Below are positions 25,401-37,354 of a stretch of DNA of 64,000 bases, piece after piece. The position numbers and the translations under genes were made by a program. The DNA is from Nematostella vectensis (taxonomy: Eukaryota > Cnidaria > Anthozoa > Actiniaria > Edwardsiidae). The DNA lies in assembly GCF_932526225.1 (NCBI RefSeq), contig NC_064041.1, positions 3,710,546 through 3,774,545 of the forward strand. The letters are read 5' to 3'. Under the pieces are notes generated by a model. The model had not been told where the DNA came from. It did not search any database and saw only the letters and a program-made list of their open reading frames with translations. How positions within the stretch are numbered: position 1 is the first letter of the stretch; every line of letters begins with the position of its first letter.

Positions 25401-28374
25401 AAAACGAGTTGCATTCGAAAAGGCAAGAACTGGAAATGAAAGCAAGTGAGGCGGACAAGTCAAAGAATGTTATAAAGGAGCTTACCCAGCAAGTAATGAC
25501 CTACGAAAAAAGAATGAATGAGATTGAGACGAAGTTCAGCTCCGAGATTTTGATCTTGGAAGAGAATTTCAACCAGCAAAAGATACGTCTATCAAACAGC
25601 ATAGGTGAAGCAGAGGAAAAACTCAGGGTGAAGCTGGAGACTAGGTATAATAACTCGCTAAGAAAACAAAAGGACAAGTACGAGGAGACTTTCAAAGAAC
25701 TTCGCAAAGAGATCCAATGTTTGCAGGAGCAGCGGCGACAGATTCAAGCCAAGTTGACGACTTACGAGTCTAAAAAGTCTGGTATAAGATCACAGGAAGC
25801 ATCGCAGGTGAGCAACAAGGAGCTCTATTACCAAGTGGAGTCAGAATTTGTCAAACGCCACAAGCAAGAGATCTTAGACTTACAAACCACTGTGGATACA
25901 CTTCAGGAGCAGATCAAACACCTGAATGACGAGAAGAACGACATAAGAAGGAGCTATAAGCGGGAGATGGATGAGATGGGGACTGAGTTTGAGGGTGAAA
26001 AGCGACGACTTGAGTATCGCTTCCGCCGAGAAATCAGTGATCTCAGGGATCAGTTGGAGCTGCTATCATTTGATGGAGGGCTGAACAGGGTGCCAAAGGT
26101 GAGTAACTTATGCTGGCCTGTTTCTTTCAGTAGGTTTTACGAATAAAATGCTCAAAAATGCTAAAAACACAAAGTGTAGTGTGAGAAGGGTTGAGAATGA
26201 GGTCTGTTTGTTGTAGAGAGGTATGAAGCGAAGGGGGGGTGGGGTGGGGATCCTGTTGTTCTCTTTTCATGTGCTTTCTTTCGTGTTATATTGCCCACTG
26301 TATGTTGCCAAGGTTAGATCATGGTCCCATATTCAAGCATTGCGGGAAAACTTATTTAAAATTGTAATTTTGATTTGATTTAATTCAATTAATCAGAGCC
26401 CACGGAGGCACACACGGCGTATAAATGACGAAAAGACCCAGGAAGGAGCCTTGAAGCACGCCAACCTTTCTCTCGAGCACAAGAACACGGAGCTTGAAGG
26501 AGACATCAGCTCATTGAATCGGCGGATCACAGAACTGGAGTCGCTGAATCTTTCGACGAACAAGGTGAGATGGTGTAACAAACAAGGTGAGATGGTGTAA
26601 CAAACAAGGGGAGATGATGTGACAAACAAGGTGAGATGGTGTAACAAACAATGTGAGATGGTGTAACAAATAGGGTGAGATGGTGTAACAAACAAGGTGA
26701 GATGGTGTAACAAACAAGGTGAGATGGTGTAACAAACAAGGTGAGATGGTGTAACAAACAAGGTGAGATGGTGTAACAAACAAGGTGAGATGGTGTAACA
26801 AACAAGGTGAGATGGTGTAACAAACAAGGTGAGATGGTGTAACAAACAAGGTGAGATGGTGTAACAAACAAGGTGAGATGGTGTAACAAACAAGGTGAGA
26901 TGGTGTAACAAACAAGGTGAGATGGTGTAACAAACAAGGTGAGATGGTATAACAAACAAGGTGAGATGGTGTAACAAACAAGGTGAGATGGTGTAACAAA
27001 CAAGGTGAGATGGTGTAACAAACAAGGTGAGATGATGTAACAAACAAGGTGAGATGATGTAACAAACAAGGTGAGATGGTGTAACAAACAAGGTGAGATG
27101 GTGTAACAAACAAGGTGAGATGGTGTAACAAACAAGGTGAGATGGTGTAACAAACAAGGTGAGATGGTGTAACAAACAAGGTGAGATGGTGTAACAAACA
27201 AGGTGAGATGGTGTAACAAACAAGGTGAGATGGTGTAACAAACAAGGTGAGATGGTGTAACAAACAAGGTGAGATGGTGTAACAAACAAGGTGAGATGGT
27301 GTAACAAACAAGGTGAGATGGTGTAACAAACAAGGTGAGATGATGTAACAAACAAGGTGAGATGGTGTAACAAACAAGGTGAGATGGTGTAACAAACAAG
27401 GTGAGATGATGTAACAAACAAGGTGAGATGGTGTAACAAACAAGGTGAGATGGTGCAGCTTCCCCGAATTGATCCTGATCCATCTTTGTTCAAAAACCTG
27501 ACCTTACCAAATGAGAACAAACAACTCTCCTTTTCTGAGATTACGCCCCTCCTTCAAATACTTTGCCAGGCTTAAGTCTACCGCCGCTCTTTTAAACATA
27601 ATATTGATACTTTGTTCCATTACCTGACATCTTCCTGTCTCCTGTTAGCAAAACAAGTCCCTGGGACAATCACGCCCACTCAATCGGTTCTCTTCAATAT
27701 CGCTGACGAACCTATCATCTGGGGGCTACAATAACTCATCGTTAAGAAGTATATCATCTGGTTACCATGCCAACTCGTCGTTAAGAGGAATGACGTCCGG
27801 TAACCATGGCGACTCTTCACTGAGAGTCCATTCATTTGGTAACCATGACAACTCGTCGTTGAGAAGAATATCTTCTGGTTACCATGGCGACTCTTCGCTG
27901 AGAGTCCATTCATCTGGTAACCATGACAACACGTCGTTGAGTGGAGTTTCATCTGGTAGCCATGGAAACTTTTCGGGGAATGGTATCTATCGAAGTCAGT
28001 CAACTTCAAATTTATCCCACGGTAACCACGGAAGCACGACCACTAGAAACATGTCTTCTGGTATCCAAAGCAACCTAGCCTTTGGTAGGTTGTCAAACGG
28101 ATTCCATGAGAACCAGTCCTTTGGTGGTCATGGCAACCAAGCTCTAAGCAGTGGTTCTGTTGAGATCAAAGGCTACTCGTCAAGTAATATGCGAAGCAGA
28201 GATGCTGAGGCCAGCGTAATAGGCGGGAAGTATGCGTCGTTTAGGGGTTCGGGTCACATGTCTTCAGCAGGAATCCTCGAGACCACCGCGGGATTTGCGG
28301 GACAGCCCGCGGGACTGTACCGCAGCAATAGCTTGGGTTACAGTAAAGGCGGGGCGTCGTTTGGGTTTGCGTGA
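22469..28374 (+). CDS. Gene C: giant coiled-coil protein with His/Cys-rich N-terminus, three exons (1507 aa)
   Basis: Exons are 22469-26098, 26397-26564 and 27649-28374 (stop). Donors are AAG|GTGAGT and AACAAG|GTGAGA; acceptors are AATTAATCAG|A and CTCCTGTTAG|C. All junctions are phase 0 and the sum is 4524 nt. An in-frame TAG precedes the ATG. Residues 1-110 are unusually rich in Cys and His (CHHHHHDVSHNGH, GCCHDD, CHHD). A long Glu/Lys/Arg coiled coil covers about 125-1266, broken near 755-790 and by an acidic Ser/Glu run at about 860-885. Exon 3 encodes a Ser/Gly/Asn/His-rich non-helical tail with 13-residue repeats (SSGNHDNSSLRRI type), ending GGASFGFA. The exon plan resembles gene B, and I infer distant homology. 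No catalytic domain is seen; a cytoskeletal or scaffold role is a guess from composition. Confidence 0.88.
26559..27456 (+). repeat. 22-bp minisatellite made of the exon 2 splice donor of gene C
   Basis: The exon 2/intron 2 junction AACAAG|GTGAGATGGTGTAACA is itself the 22-base repeat unit, present about 41 times with few variants (gatgatgt, ggggagatg). Each copy is a consensus 5' splice site. Read-through meets TAA in the second unit, and 22 is not a multiple of three, so only the first site gives the phase-0 join to exon 3. Confidence 0.95.
27730..27965 (+). repeat. 39-bp coding tandem repeat in gene C exon 3
   Basis: About six diverged copies of a 13-codon unit (SSGYHGDSSLRVH / SSGNHDNSSLRRI). 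They alternate between two subtypes, so the higher-order period is 78 bp. Confidence 0.85.
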
Positions 28375-29146
28375 CAATGTTGTTTTCGCTTTGTTGCGAA
28401 CATTCAAAACTAACCTGTTTAACCGTAATTTCTAAAAAAAAGCGCCTCGCCTAAGAATTTAGTGCCTTTCCCGAATAAGCGCCTGGCCTGGGATACCCAA
28501 AATGAAATAAGTGCCGCGGTTCTTATTCGAATACACTCTTTTTTATAAGAACGTCTAATTTTAAGTTAAAACTGGGTTGTTCTTATTTTTTGATCATTTT
28601 AAATTTTAGTGTATATAGAATGCATCTCACTAAAAAAATTGCTGTTATCTAAGCCACGGTATGTTCTTAGCATGTTCTTAGAACAAATCTTAGATTGGAC
28701 GTTCTTAAAATAGAATGCTCTGATAAAAAAGAATGCTCTGATAAAAAATAGTGTTTTTAAGGAGCCTCGCTATAGTTTTTGTTGATCTAACTTTTTTTCT
28801 AAACTGCGGGATTTTTATCTAATTCATATAATGCTAGATCTCTATAAGAATAAGAATGTGTAAGACAAAGAAAAAAAGAAACTATTCACCGATTCACCGT
28901 GACCTTTTCTTTTTATATCAGCCTGCGTAGATAGCCCAAAGGGTTGAGTAGAAGAAAGACGAGACGAGACAAGTCTCGCGCGCTAGGCAAGGCGAGGCGC
29001 GCGCGCTTAGCTAAGGAGAAGGAGGGCTTACTTGCAGTCGACCCCGTGTTTTTTCAGCTCGCGTTCGTTTTACCCTAAGTATTTCAAATAAAAGCGCGAG
29101 CGTAGCTGACTCAAAATTAGCTCGCACGTAGGATCACGTTTCATAA
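28375..29146. other. Gene C 3' flank, no gene seen
   Basis: AT-rich. A repeated phrase around ttcttagcatgttcttagaa at about 28660-28700 resembles sequence at 41400-41460 in the receptor's last intron, so a dispersed repeat is likely. A GC-rich patch at 28960-29010 carries alternating gcgc runs. Confidence 0.4.
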
Positions 29147-29343
29147 AGGTTGGTTCTCACTAGGACGCAAGCGTAAGCGCAATCGGAATTGCATTACAAG
29201 TAAGAATCGATCAAACACAAGCGTAAGCGCAAGAAAATCAAGCAGTTGCGTTCTCTTGCTCTTTCGCTCGCGCTTATGTTCTAGTGAGAATCGGAAAACT
29301 ACGTGCGTTCCGCTTGCGCTTACGCCCAAGTGAGAACCAACCT
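29147..29343. mobile_element. MITE, TAA target duplication
   Basis: The ends aggttggttctcac and gtgagaaccaacct form inverted repeats that continue into matching gcgtaagcgcaa / ttgcgcttacgc. Direct TAA at 29144-29146 and 29344-29346 suits a PIF/Harbinger-type insertion. No coding capacity. Confidence 0.75.
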
Positions 29344-29510
29344 TAACGGTTTATTCAGGCTCCTTGCGTAAGCGCAAGAAAATCAAGCAGTTGCGTTCTC
29401 TTGCTCTTTCGCTCGCGCTTATGTTCTAGTGAGAATCGGAAAACTACGTGCGTTCCGCTTGCGCTTACGCTCAAGTGAGAACCAACCTTAACGGTTTATT
29501 CAGGCTCCTG
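29221..29510. repeat. 145-bp tandem duplication across the MITE end
   Basis: The segment starting gcgtaagcgcaagaaaatca at 29221 recurs nearly identically at 29366. The duplicated unit includes the right half of the MITE plus about 22 bp of flank (ttaacggtttattcaggctc), so the duplication postdates the insertion. Confidence 0.85.
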
Positions 29511-30252
29511 GCGTAGACAATAAATATCACTTTTAGTGGGAAAATTACCCATTTTTCAGAGCTAAAAATCAAAAGAAATTTCAATGAGAATACTGATAAT
29601 GCTATTCATTTAAGACGCTTTTAGCTTGCTACGCAGGATATTTTTATATGCGTCCACATTAGGTTTTGAGGTTACATGCGATGGACAGTGCTGATTAACG
29701 TATGCGCATGCGCGTGCTCTGGCAAAAACAAACACAATCGTAGTGTTTACTCCTTCGAGTAAAGGTACGAAAGGCTGACTTCAGTCGCTGTTTTGACAAA
29801 CTGTACAGCATTAAAACCATACTGTACAAAAGATGACAGATTTGTTTGATAATGAGGGAGTCATAAAGAAAATTATAGCCTTAGGTTTGGTCTAGTTTTC
29901 TTAGCATTCGCCAAAATGTGACAGTTCGCCGGTAAAACGCCGCCATTTCAAAACAAAAAGGCTGGTTTAACCGCGCGGTACTGGAACTAGTCTTGCGTTT
30001 TGCAGCACTGTCCATGCGATGTCCCTACTGTGCTAGCGCGAGCAAAAAACCCTTTTTGCAAAGGCGTGTGCGCGCGCACTTATTCCTTAGAGAGTGTAGC
30101 AAGCCTGCATAGTTTGGGAGAAATACAATTAAGAAAAAAATGTGTTGTACCAGCGTTGTCTATTAGGAATCAAATAAATAGGCAACTGGAATGTAATAGA
30201 AGGAATCAAGATTTGAGAATTGCAGCAGGTTCATGATACAAAACGAGCTACA

Positions 30253-30466
30253 CCACAGGTAACCCAAGCACTCGGTTTGTATTCTACATTCTAGTACGCA
30301 AGAGAATTTGTATGAAAAAAAAGATAATTGTAGAGATCATATTTCATAGTGGACTCACTTTATTCTTGTCTGTTTTTGGGATCTCTCCTGAGTACTATGG
30401 GGCTATTTTACTCACTCGTTCCCCTATCACCACCCATACACAAGACGAGTCTTGGGTTACCTGTGG
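30253..30466. mobile_element. 214-bp MITE with 16-bp perfect inverted repeats
   Basis: Left end ccacaggtaacccaag (30253-30268) and right end cttgggttacctgtgg (30451-30466) are exact inverse complements. Direct CTACA flanks both sides (30248-30252 and 30467-30471), a 5-bp target duplication. No open frame. Confidence 0.88.
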
Positions 30467-30504
30467 CTACACACGAATTCTCTCAGCATGACTTTACACC
30501 TTTT

Positions 30505-32040
30505 GCTGTTCAATAACGGGAAAGGGACATTTATTTTTGCAAAACGTTGTATTGTTAACGTGCATTGTACGTTCATCAACATCGCATGAAACTTCCTTAG
30601 CGTGACTCGACTTTCAATAACAATGATTGAATAAGCGCGAACATTCAATAGCATCAACGGACAATCAATAGCGCAATTGAGCATTCATTCGGGATGGAAT
30701 GAACATTCTTTTGCATGCAATCAAAAAGTCAATTACACGTTTGGACAATCAGTAGCGTTTATTGACAATCAGTTATAAAAAATAGAAAATTCATTAGTGC
30801 TATTAACATAAACAAAGACAATCAATAAGCCTTTTCAGACAATCATGTTCATAAATGTGACATTCATCAATGTGGTTTGACAACAATTTACCCGAGTTAA
30901 ACCAAACAACAAGGAAAAATGAAATTTTATTAGAGTTACTATTTTTCTCTTTTCTTTAAACAGAGGGCTCCTAAAATTAAGAGAAATATAGAACTATGAA
31001 TAATTTTTAACAAAAATACAAGACAAACAAACAACACTTTTTGTGGAGGGTTTATAAAAGCAAAAAATATATACTCACTCGTTCGCTACAGAAAAACAGA
31101 AAACGTTTGTATGAGAAATGCCGCCAAGAAACCCCTCGAACACAGGGAAGAGCTAGAAGAGGGGAGAGAGCGTACCTCCAAGTATGGGGTCAAAATGGAA
31201 GAAATATCACAGTCATTTTGGTTATTTCGCCCACTAACGGTCTTATCTTCCACTCTTCTATCATCGGGGGAATGAATGCACAAAGATTCAACAACTTCAC
31301 AAACACGACTGAATCTTTACCCCAAAGAAAACGTCATTTTTATTTACGACGGTGCACCAGCGCACCATAACCAACTAGATACCGGCCCAAACACGCTAAA
31401 AAAAGTTACCGCCCTACAGTCAATTTCTCAACATCGGAGGCTACAACATAGGAACAGTCACGGGAGCGAAATGGGGTCAATTGTTTCGTTTTATGCAAAC
31501 CTACTGTATATACCTCGCTGTGTTAATATAGATCAATTTCAGGTATAAATGTCACTTTAAAAATCGAAAACAACACTAAAACTAATGATATTTTTTTTTC
31601 TTATAATGTTTGTTTGAATCGAACAAATGATTATCAAACCACATTCATGAATGTCACCTTGATGAACATGATTGTCTAAAAGGCTTGTTGATTGTCGTTG
31701 TTTATGTTAATAGCCTTAATGAATTTTCTATTTCGTATAACCGATTGTCATTTTAATTTTAGTGTTTAAAAACACCACTGATTGTCCAAACGTGCAAATG
31801 AATTTTCATTGCGCGCAAAAGAATGTTCCTTTCAATCGTATTGAATGTCCAATTGCGTAATTGTTTCTCCGTTGATGCTAATGAATGTTCACCAATATTT
31901 AATTATTGTTATTGAAAGTCGAATCACGCTAAATGATGTTTTGTGCGATGTTGATGAAAGTACAATACACGTTATTGATGTAACTTTTGGCACAAATGAG
32001 TGTCCTTTTCCCGTTAATGAATGCAATTCACACACAACAG
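30505..32040. mobile_element. DDE DNA transposon with ~380-bp inverted arms
   Basis: The left arm (about 30505-30885) and right arm (about 31638-32040) are inverted, diverged copies: gttgatgctattgaatgttc, gaaagtcgagtcacgctaa and related phrases recur on opposite strands. The arms contain many copies of GACAATCA(A/G)T-like motifs. The core carries a broken transposase. Arm boundaries are approximate. Confidence 0.75.
31041..31548 (+). pseudogene. Decayed Tc1/IS630-superfamily-like transposase
   Basis: Two plus frames overlap at about 31276-31370. The first includes VILVISPTNGLIFHSSIIGG. The second includes ENVIFIYDGAPAHHN, which fits the second catalytic Asp and following Asn/His region of DDE_3-type transposases (the usual phrase is DNAxxH). 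A frame change between the two and loss of the expected C-terminal acidic residue region indicate an inactive copy. It sits between the long inverted arms of the element. Confidence 0.7.
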
Positions 32041-34365
32041 GTGTGTGAATTGCATTGCATTGTAACCCGTACACTCGCTTCGTGTGTTTGTTTTCTATGG
32101 CCTTTTGACTCTACAAATGGGGAGAACTCTAACTCTCAGCGCATAACACCTGAGTGCATACTTTACTCGAGTTAGCTCGCTAGAAAGTAAAATAACAGAG
32201 AATTACGCAGCAGCTAAGGGATTATTTCCCGCTGGTACCGATTCACTTACCGATTCTCATATCTCATTTTAATATTTAGGCGACCGGGTTTTTTTAGTAT
32301 GCTAAATTAAGCCTTCTCACAAACGTGATTTCATTATCATGTATCATTTCGTCATTTGCTTTGTTTAAATAAGCGGCGAGATTTTTCGTTTTTGTACTCA
32401 TATCCAGTTCGCAAGCGGCCAAAATGGAGCCCATTGGGGAAAAAATGCAGAAATTCTTCACCAACTAGTGCTAGAAAAAAAAAGCGCCAGTAAAAGGATT
32501 AATAGGGTCTGCCATTAACTTTGCCATGCGCGCTTGCAATATCTCATACTTATGGAGAAACTATTTAATAGTTCGCGTGGGAAAGAGGTTTGACCCGCAG
32601 CGAGCGGGATACGAAAGCACGTGATTTTCGCGGCCGGGGAAATTATTCGCGGTCTTTACGAGAGGAAAACGGCGCTTAATCATTCAGACTTAAATTCATT
32701 ATATACTTGCTCGGTAATATTTATTTCATTATTTTGCTATTTCACAAAGAAATTGAAAGCTAATATGGGTAAATTTTTAGTCGTTTTTTTAACGGTTCAA
32801 AAAATATTTGCTTTAGTAATAATATTTTCAGGTCATTTTCCCGCGAAGAATGAACCCTGTAAAAGAGGGTTCTTCCCTAAAAGTGCACTTAACGTCTCGC
32901 CTCTTGTCTCCGTTCCCTAGTTAGTCGCAAAAGCCTTACATGACGATCTCTCTAGTTCGTATATCTTAGTCATTAACTCCATCTGTTATAATCATTTTGA
33001 GATACGTTTATAACCCCATCTTTGGCCGCCAACCTGCTCATGTTCAAATTTGTCTGTCAAATGCGGCGTTGAACGAGTTCAAAATGCTCATGTTCAAATT
33101 TCCCCCTTACCTCCACCCTCGCCCTTGACAAATGTATTTTCTCTTGTGCTGTTTATTTCCCCCCAAAATCATTTATGATTAAGGAGAAAATACTTCTGTA
33201 AAAAAGAGATAATACATGACATTTCAGCCTTTCTCTTTTTGTACTGATAGACAGCCATAACAAAGTAAGTGTGTTTTTGTAGTTTTTCCTTTGCGCTGTT
33301 TTAAGTGTTCATGTGTTATAATATATTGAAAGCAATATACCTCTTAACTTTAGTAATTCAATGTAAATGAAATTGATAATACGTCGGACTACAAAAGATT
33401 AGAAAATTATCTCAGTCACTTCTAGGATGAAAAAAATTGCCTTGGATTTCAACGGCCTAGAGTCAGAAAGATTTTATGATGAGGTTTATAGTTTCTGCAT
33501 GTTCAGCATCAAAACACGCTTTTTTATTAAAAGCAAAGAGCAAACATCATAAAAACAACCCAATGCGCTTAGCTGATGCGTTAATTGTGGTAAGATTGAA
33601 AGGTAATATTTTGTTTCGCCACATAAACCACTTCGAGCCGCTTTGGTGCTCTTTAACACCTTGAAACTGCTATGAAAAGGGCGGAGAAATATCTACTTCA
33701 AGATGTAATCTTCGAATAATCCGCTTTCGTGTCGATGTCTTAACAATCTCCTGAAGCAACGTCACACGAAGTGCCCTAAAAATATAAATGATACTCTTCT
33801 TGTTTTCAATGTTCAGCTATTTTCTCAATCGAATCTTATATTAGAAATAACATTTTCGTTTTAAAACAGCAAATATCTTGGTAAAAAATCCATATAGAAC
33901 TCTAAATCTAAACAGAGAATTCAAAGCGTATGAATTTTTTCAATTGCATTTTTTTCTCTAAAAATGCTGATTTCTCCCTAAAAATCCCAAAAAGTATCGA
34001 ATTTCTTTTTTTCTTCTTCCTTCCAGTGAAGCAAACAAGCCAACAAGGCATTCTGGGAATATGGGGTGAACCGCTGACCGATACTTTTTGTATGACAGGA
34101 CTGAATAGCCAAGCAAGGTTATTAGACAACGTTATTGACGCTCGGTTTAGTGGAATGATTCACATTTCTATCGAAAATCGGCAGTATTGGGTTGGAATTT
34201 TACCTAAAATTCTTAGAACCCAAACAAGTTTTTTTAAATCATCAAATTTTCTACAAATCTTTAGATTTTCTAAATCCCGTTTGACTAAAAATCCTAAAAC
34301 AAAATAAGGAATTATGTATCTAGTCCTAAGGCTAGTATAGTTCTTCATTTGCTCTCTTGGTGGCT
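32041..34365. other. Gene-poor AT-rich stretch
   Basis: No supported gene. A short duplicated phrase (tgctcatgttcaaattt) occurs at about 33035 and 33087. Open frames at 32621-32920 and 33930-34307 show no domain or splice signals that I trust. Confidence 0.4.
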
Positions 34366-34670
34366 TTCTCTTTATTTAATATTTTTTGTTCACCACTGTT
34401 CAAGCTACACTTTTAATGTCACGGTTTCCATTGGGCTTCAGAATCAAGACGCAAAATTCGAAAATGAATAAAAAAATCAAAGCCTCATTGATACAAAATA
34501 AAAAAAGGAAAACATCTTGGATTTCTCTCATCTTTATTTAATATTGTTTTATTTACCGTGATTCAAGCTACACTTTTAATTTCACGGTTCACTTCATAAA
34601 CTAAAGGAAAACTCGATTATGAATACAAATCTTATTTATACAAAATGAAAAATAGGAACCAACTTTTACC
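34366..34670. repeat. Diverged ~162-bp tandem duplication
   Basis: ctttatttaatatt followed by caagctacacttttaat and tcacggtt recurs about 162 bases later (second copy from about 34529). It lies in the 3' flank of the GPCR gene and may supply two alternative AATAAA signals on the minus strand. Confidence 0.65.
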
Positions 34671-34869
34671 TTTTTTTAGTCTGCGTATATGATTCGTTAT
34701 ATTGGTTTTTACCTGAATATTTCTTTTCTATTTACCCTTCCCTTAATTTTGCTATCCGTTGCTTCTCTATAAGCATGGTGACGTCTTAGAGGTCAGCTGA
34801 TTAGTCCGGTATCTGAGCGCATGCGAAAAGGACGGGTACTGTATAAAGCCTCTTCGTGATAGATCTCAG

Positions 34870-35928
34870 CTACCCATCGCTTCCTTCTTTCTCCTTACTT
34901 CCTTTTTTAATTAAATATGATGACATTCTGAGAGAAGAAGTGAGCTTGTTAGTTCTGTTCACTAGACATCCAAGCGCTAAACGGAAGGCCTTGGCGTACA
35001 ACCTATCCATTGCGCCGTAGCAAATGGGGTTGATAGCATTTGGTAACCAGGTGACAAGATAGGCGTAATCGTACAGCAGAAAGCCATAAGCTAAGCCCGG
35101 CACCACATCAAAATGTATCAAAAGGAACACTATCTGATAAGGAAGATAACACATGACAAAGAGGACCATTATCATGAAAGTCATTTTGATGAATTTTCTC
35201 TCTACGATAGTTTGTCGTCTCTTGTTGGTTGAGTGTCTTCTCATACAATGTCGTAATTTGCTCCTTTGCCGTAATCTTAATATCACTCTAGCATACAGTA
35301 CCGCCATGATTAGCACAGGAGTACCGTAATTTACGGAGAGTAAGAACAGCGAATAAATTGTCCGTGACTTGTACGAATCAAACTCCTCCACGCATAAATT
35401 CAGTGTGCGGCCGGTGTTAGTGTTGTAGATGACGACTTTATTGTTCAAAAATGCCGGCATCGCACATAATACCGCAGTAATCCATATCAACGCTAGTACG
35501 GCATACTTCCTCTTTCCTTTAGGCTTTCCCTTAAAGGGATATATAACTGACATGTAGCGTTCCACGGCCACAGACATGTGGACATTAGTGGTCACCACAC
35601 CGCACATAACTTGCGTTGGGTTCAAAAGGGTACACAGAAAACTGCCGAAAATCCAATTGGAGCCAAGCTGAGAACTAACCAAAGTAAACGGAAGGCCAAG
35701 AACGCTTGTGAAATCCGCTACCGAAAGGCACGTTATCAAGCTATAGCTAAATGTTTGTAGCTTCTTGTTCCTCAAAGTCGCAGTGAAGACACAGGCGTTC
35801 CCTACAACAGCCATTAGAAAAAGCACCCCGAAAAGTGCTAAACGGATCACGCGGACCGGGAAAGGCTCGTGTATCATTTCAAAGAATACGGTGTGCGATG
35901 CATTCGAGGAGAGATTCGTTTCTTCCAT
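34870..35928 (-). CDS. Rhodopsin-class GPCR, peptide-receptor-like (352 aa)
   Basis: An intronless frame encodes seven hydrophobic segments at about residues 27-51, 62-84, 98-122, 141-160, 193-217, 250-272 and 287-309. Class A marks are TM1 GNACV, TM2 LSVADF, ERY after TM3, MCYLPY in TM6 and NPICY in TM7. Cysteines before TM3 (FLCTLL) and in the second extracellular loop (LNLCVEE) can pair. I chose MEETNLSSNASHT at 35928 as start because it gives a short glycosylable N-terminus (NLS, NAS). The frame stays open 38 codons further to 36042, but that part looks like leader or UTR. The C-tail is Lys/Ser-rich (KKGSKEKEGSDG). The shape suggests a neuropeptide-type receptor signalling through G proteins at the plasma membrane; the ligand cannot be told. 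The gene has no close neighbours. Confidence 0.88.
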   Translation of the reverse strand: MEETNLSSNASHTVFFEMIHEPFPVRVIRLALFGVLFLMAVVGNACVFTATLRNKKLQTFSYSLITCLSVADFTSVLGLPFTLVSSQLGSNWIFGSFLCTLLNPTQVMCGVVTTNVHMSVAVERYMSVIYPFKGKPKGKRKYAVLALIWITAVLCAMPAFLNNKVVIYNTNTGRTLNLCVEEFDSYKSRTIYSLFLLSVNYGTPVLIMAVLYARVILRLRQRSKLRHCMRRHSTNKRRQTIVERKFIKMTFMIMVLFVMCYLPYQIVFLLIHFDVVPGLAYGFLLYDYAYLVTWLPNAINPICYGAMDRLYAKAFRLALGCLVNRTNKLTSSLRMSSYLIKKGSKEKEGSDG

Positions 35929-37350
35929 GACGATCAATCGTTCGAAGACTGTTTCTTGCTCGCCGTGATATACCTTAAGTTTGACTGCCGCGCAGACTCT
36001 AACGGTGAACGTCCATTTTGAGAAAACCTGCGTGAGATACAAAGGAGTGTTTGTGTCTTTCGTGGTATATTTTTATGTCCGAATGCACTTACCAGTTTAA
36101 AAAGATTTTGTATAGCGAAAGTTCCTTTCAGCCAGGTTATTTGGTTACCCGTTACATATCTTAGCCTTTCAATTTGGGGTCTTCCAGTTTTGATATTCTA
36201 TGGCGCTTCAAACCAAAATTTTCACATCAGTGATAAGCCGTTTCAAAACTGACTGGCGATCTTTTGCCTATACCCTAATCGAAGTAATGACGTGTTGGCA
36301 ACTCGAAGCTAAGAGCGGTTTCACTCAAAGATTCTCCTTTGCGAGGAATGTGAACTTAGTGGTCTTGGATACCGTAAGGTCGTGAATACTCGTCTCGCAG
36401 TAGTTTGTGTCTTAAGATGTAGGTCTCCCTTCTAAGCCAAGGATTTCTCCCCGCACCTGCTGTGTTGCAGTTTCGGGTTGGACGAGTCACAGCATGCATG
36501 CGTTTATGAGAAATAGCTCGACCGAAGGATGGAAAACACATTCCATGTTTACTAGATAGCGCAGTAACTCCCCTATAGATCTTTCCCAGCTGTTCGCCAG
36601 ACATTCATAACCCCCAGAGGTTTGATAAATATATTTTAATACTTTTTTTAGTACGAAGAATGCTCCGTGATTTGCTGCACGTACGATAACCTTGAATGTT
36701 GCGACTTGGAAAAAATTGTTTTTTTATTTTGTTTCAGGTTTTCGGTAGATTTAATGTATGAACTTCTAACTGAAGGGCTCAGACGAGGAACTCAGACTGG
36801 GGACTTTTTATTTCTTGGTTCATGTTTTGGAGTGAAAATATCATTAAGGATGTTCTTTAGATTTACAAATACAAATTCAATATGAGCCCTTAAGTAATAT
36901 TTATTATTAAATTAGAAATGTTTTTGTCCTTTCATTAAGTGTCGGAAGTGAAAATATCAGACACGAATGAAAAGAGTCTCTCTTTTTGCCTCAGCCTGGA
37001 GGTTTTATAAAAAATGTAATTGAAAAACAAAGCCATTTTGCCTTCATGCCCCAAGCTTGGAAATATATTTTATACTTGTAATAAGAACTCATGGCTTCTC
37101 TCGATTTTTTTGAGTGTTTACTAATTAATGAAAGTTTCATTTTTAAGCTTGTCGTGCATAAGAAACTTAAAATCACTTGGATTAGATCTTAAAAACACAT
37201 CAGCACTGGTCAAAACACAAGAAAACAGTAAATGATTAGATGAGCTTATGGTACGTTTGTTTATATCGGGCTTGTTAGCTACCTTCTGGTAGAAATCTTG
37301 TCTTACATGTAATGCGCATGTGTCGCAGGGAAAGGTGATGTGAGCTTATC
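35929..37350. other. GPCR upstream region and intergenic
   Basis: Probable GPCR promoter and 5' UTR. A minus open frame at 36356-36604 contains AACACAGCAG|GTGCGG, a donor-like site, and could be a 5' exon, but nothing proves it. No RNA gene was recognised. Confidence 0.4.
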
Positions 37351-37354
37351 TTAA

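Noticed and set aside
26393-27520. Long minus-strand frames (310-375 codons) of repeating SHLVCYTISPCLLHH-type sequence
   Set aside because: They arise from the 22-bp splice-donor array (66-bp frame period) read on the antisense strand; all three frames are open equally.
34870-36042. Longer GPCR start at 36042
   Set aside because: The extra 38 residues show no signal peptide and are atypical; the 35928 Met gives a standard short glycosylable N-terminus. Not excluded.
36356-36604. 82-codon minus frame upstream of the GPCR
   Set aside because: A donor-like site exists, but no acceptor or phase link to the GPCR could be shown.
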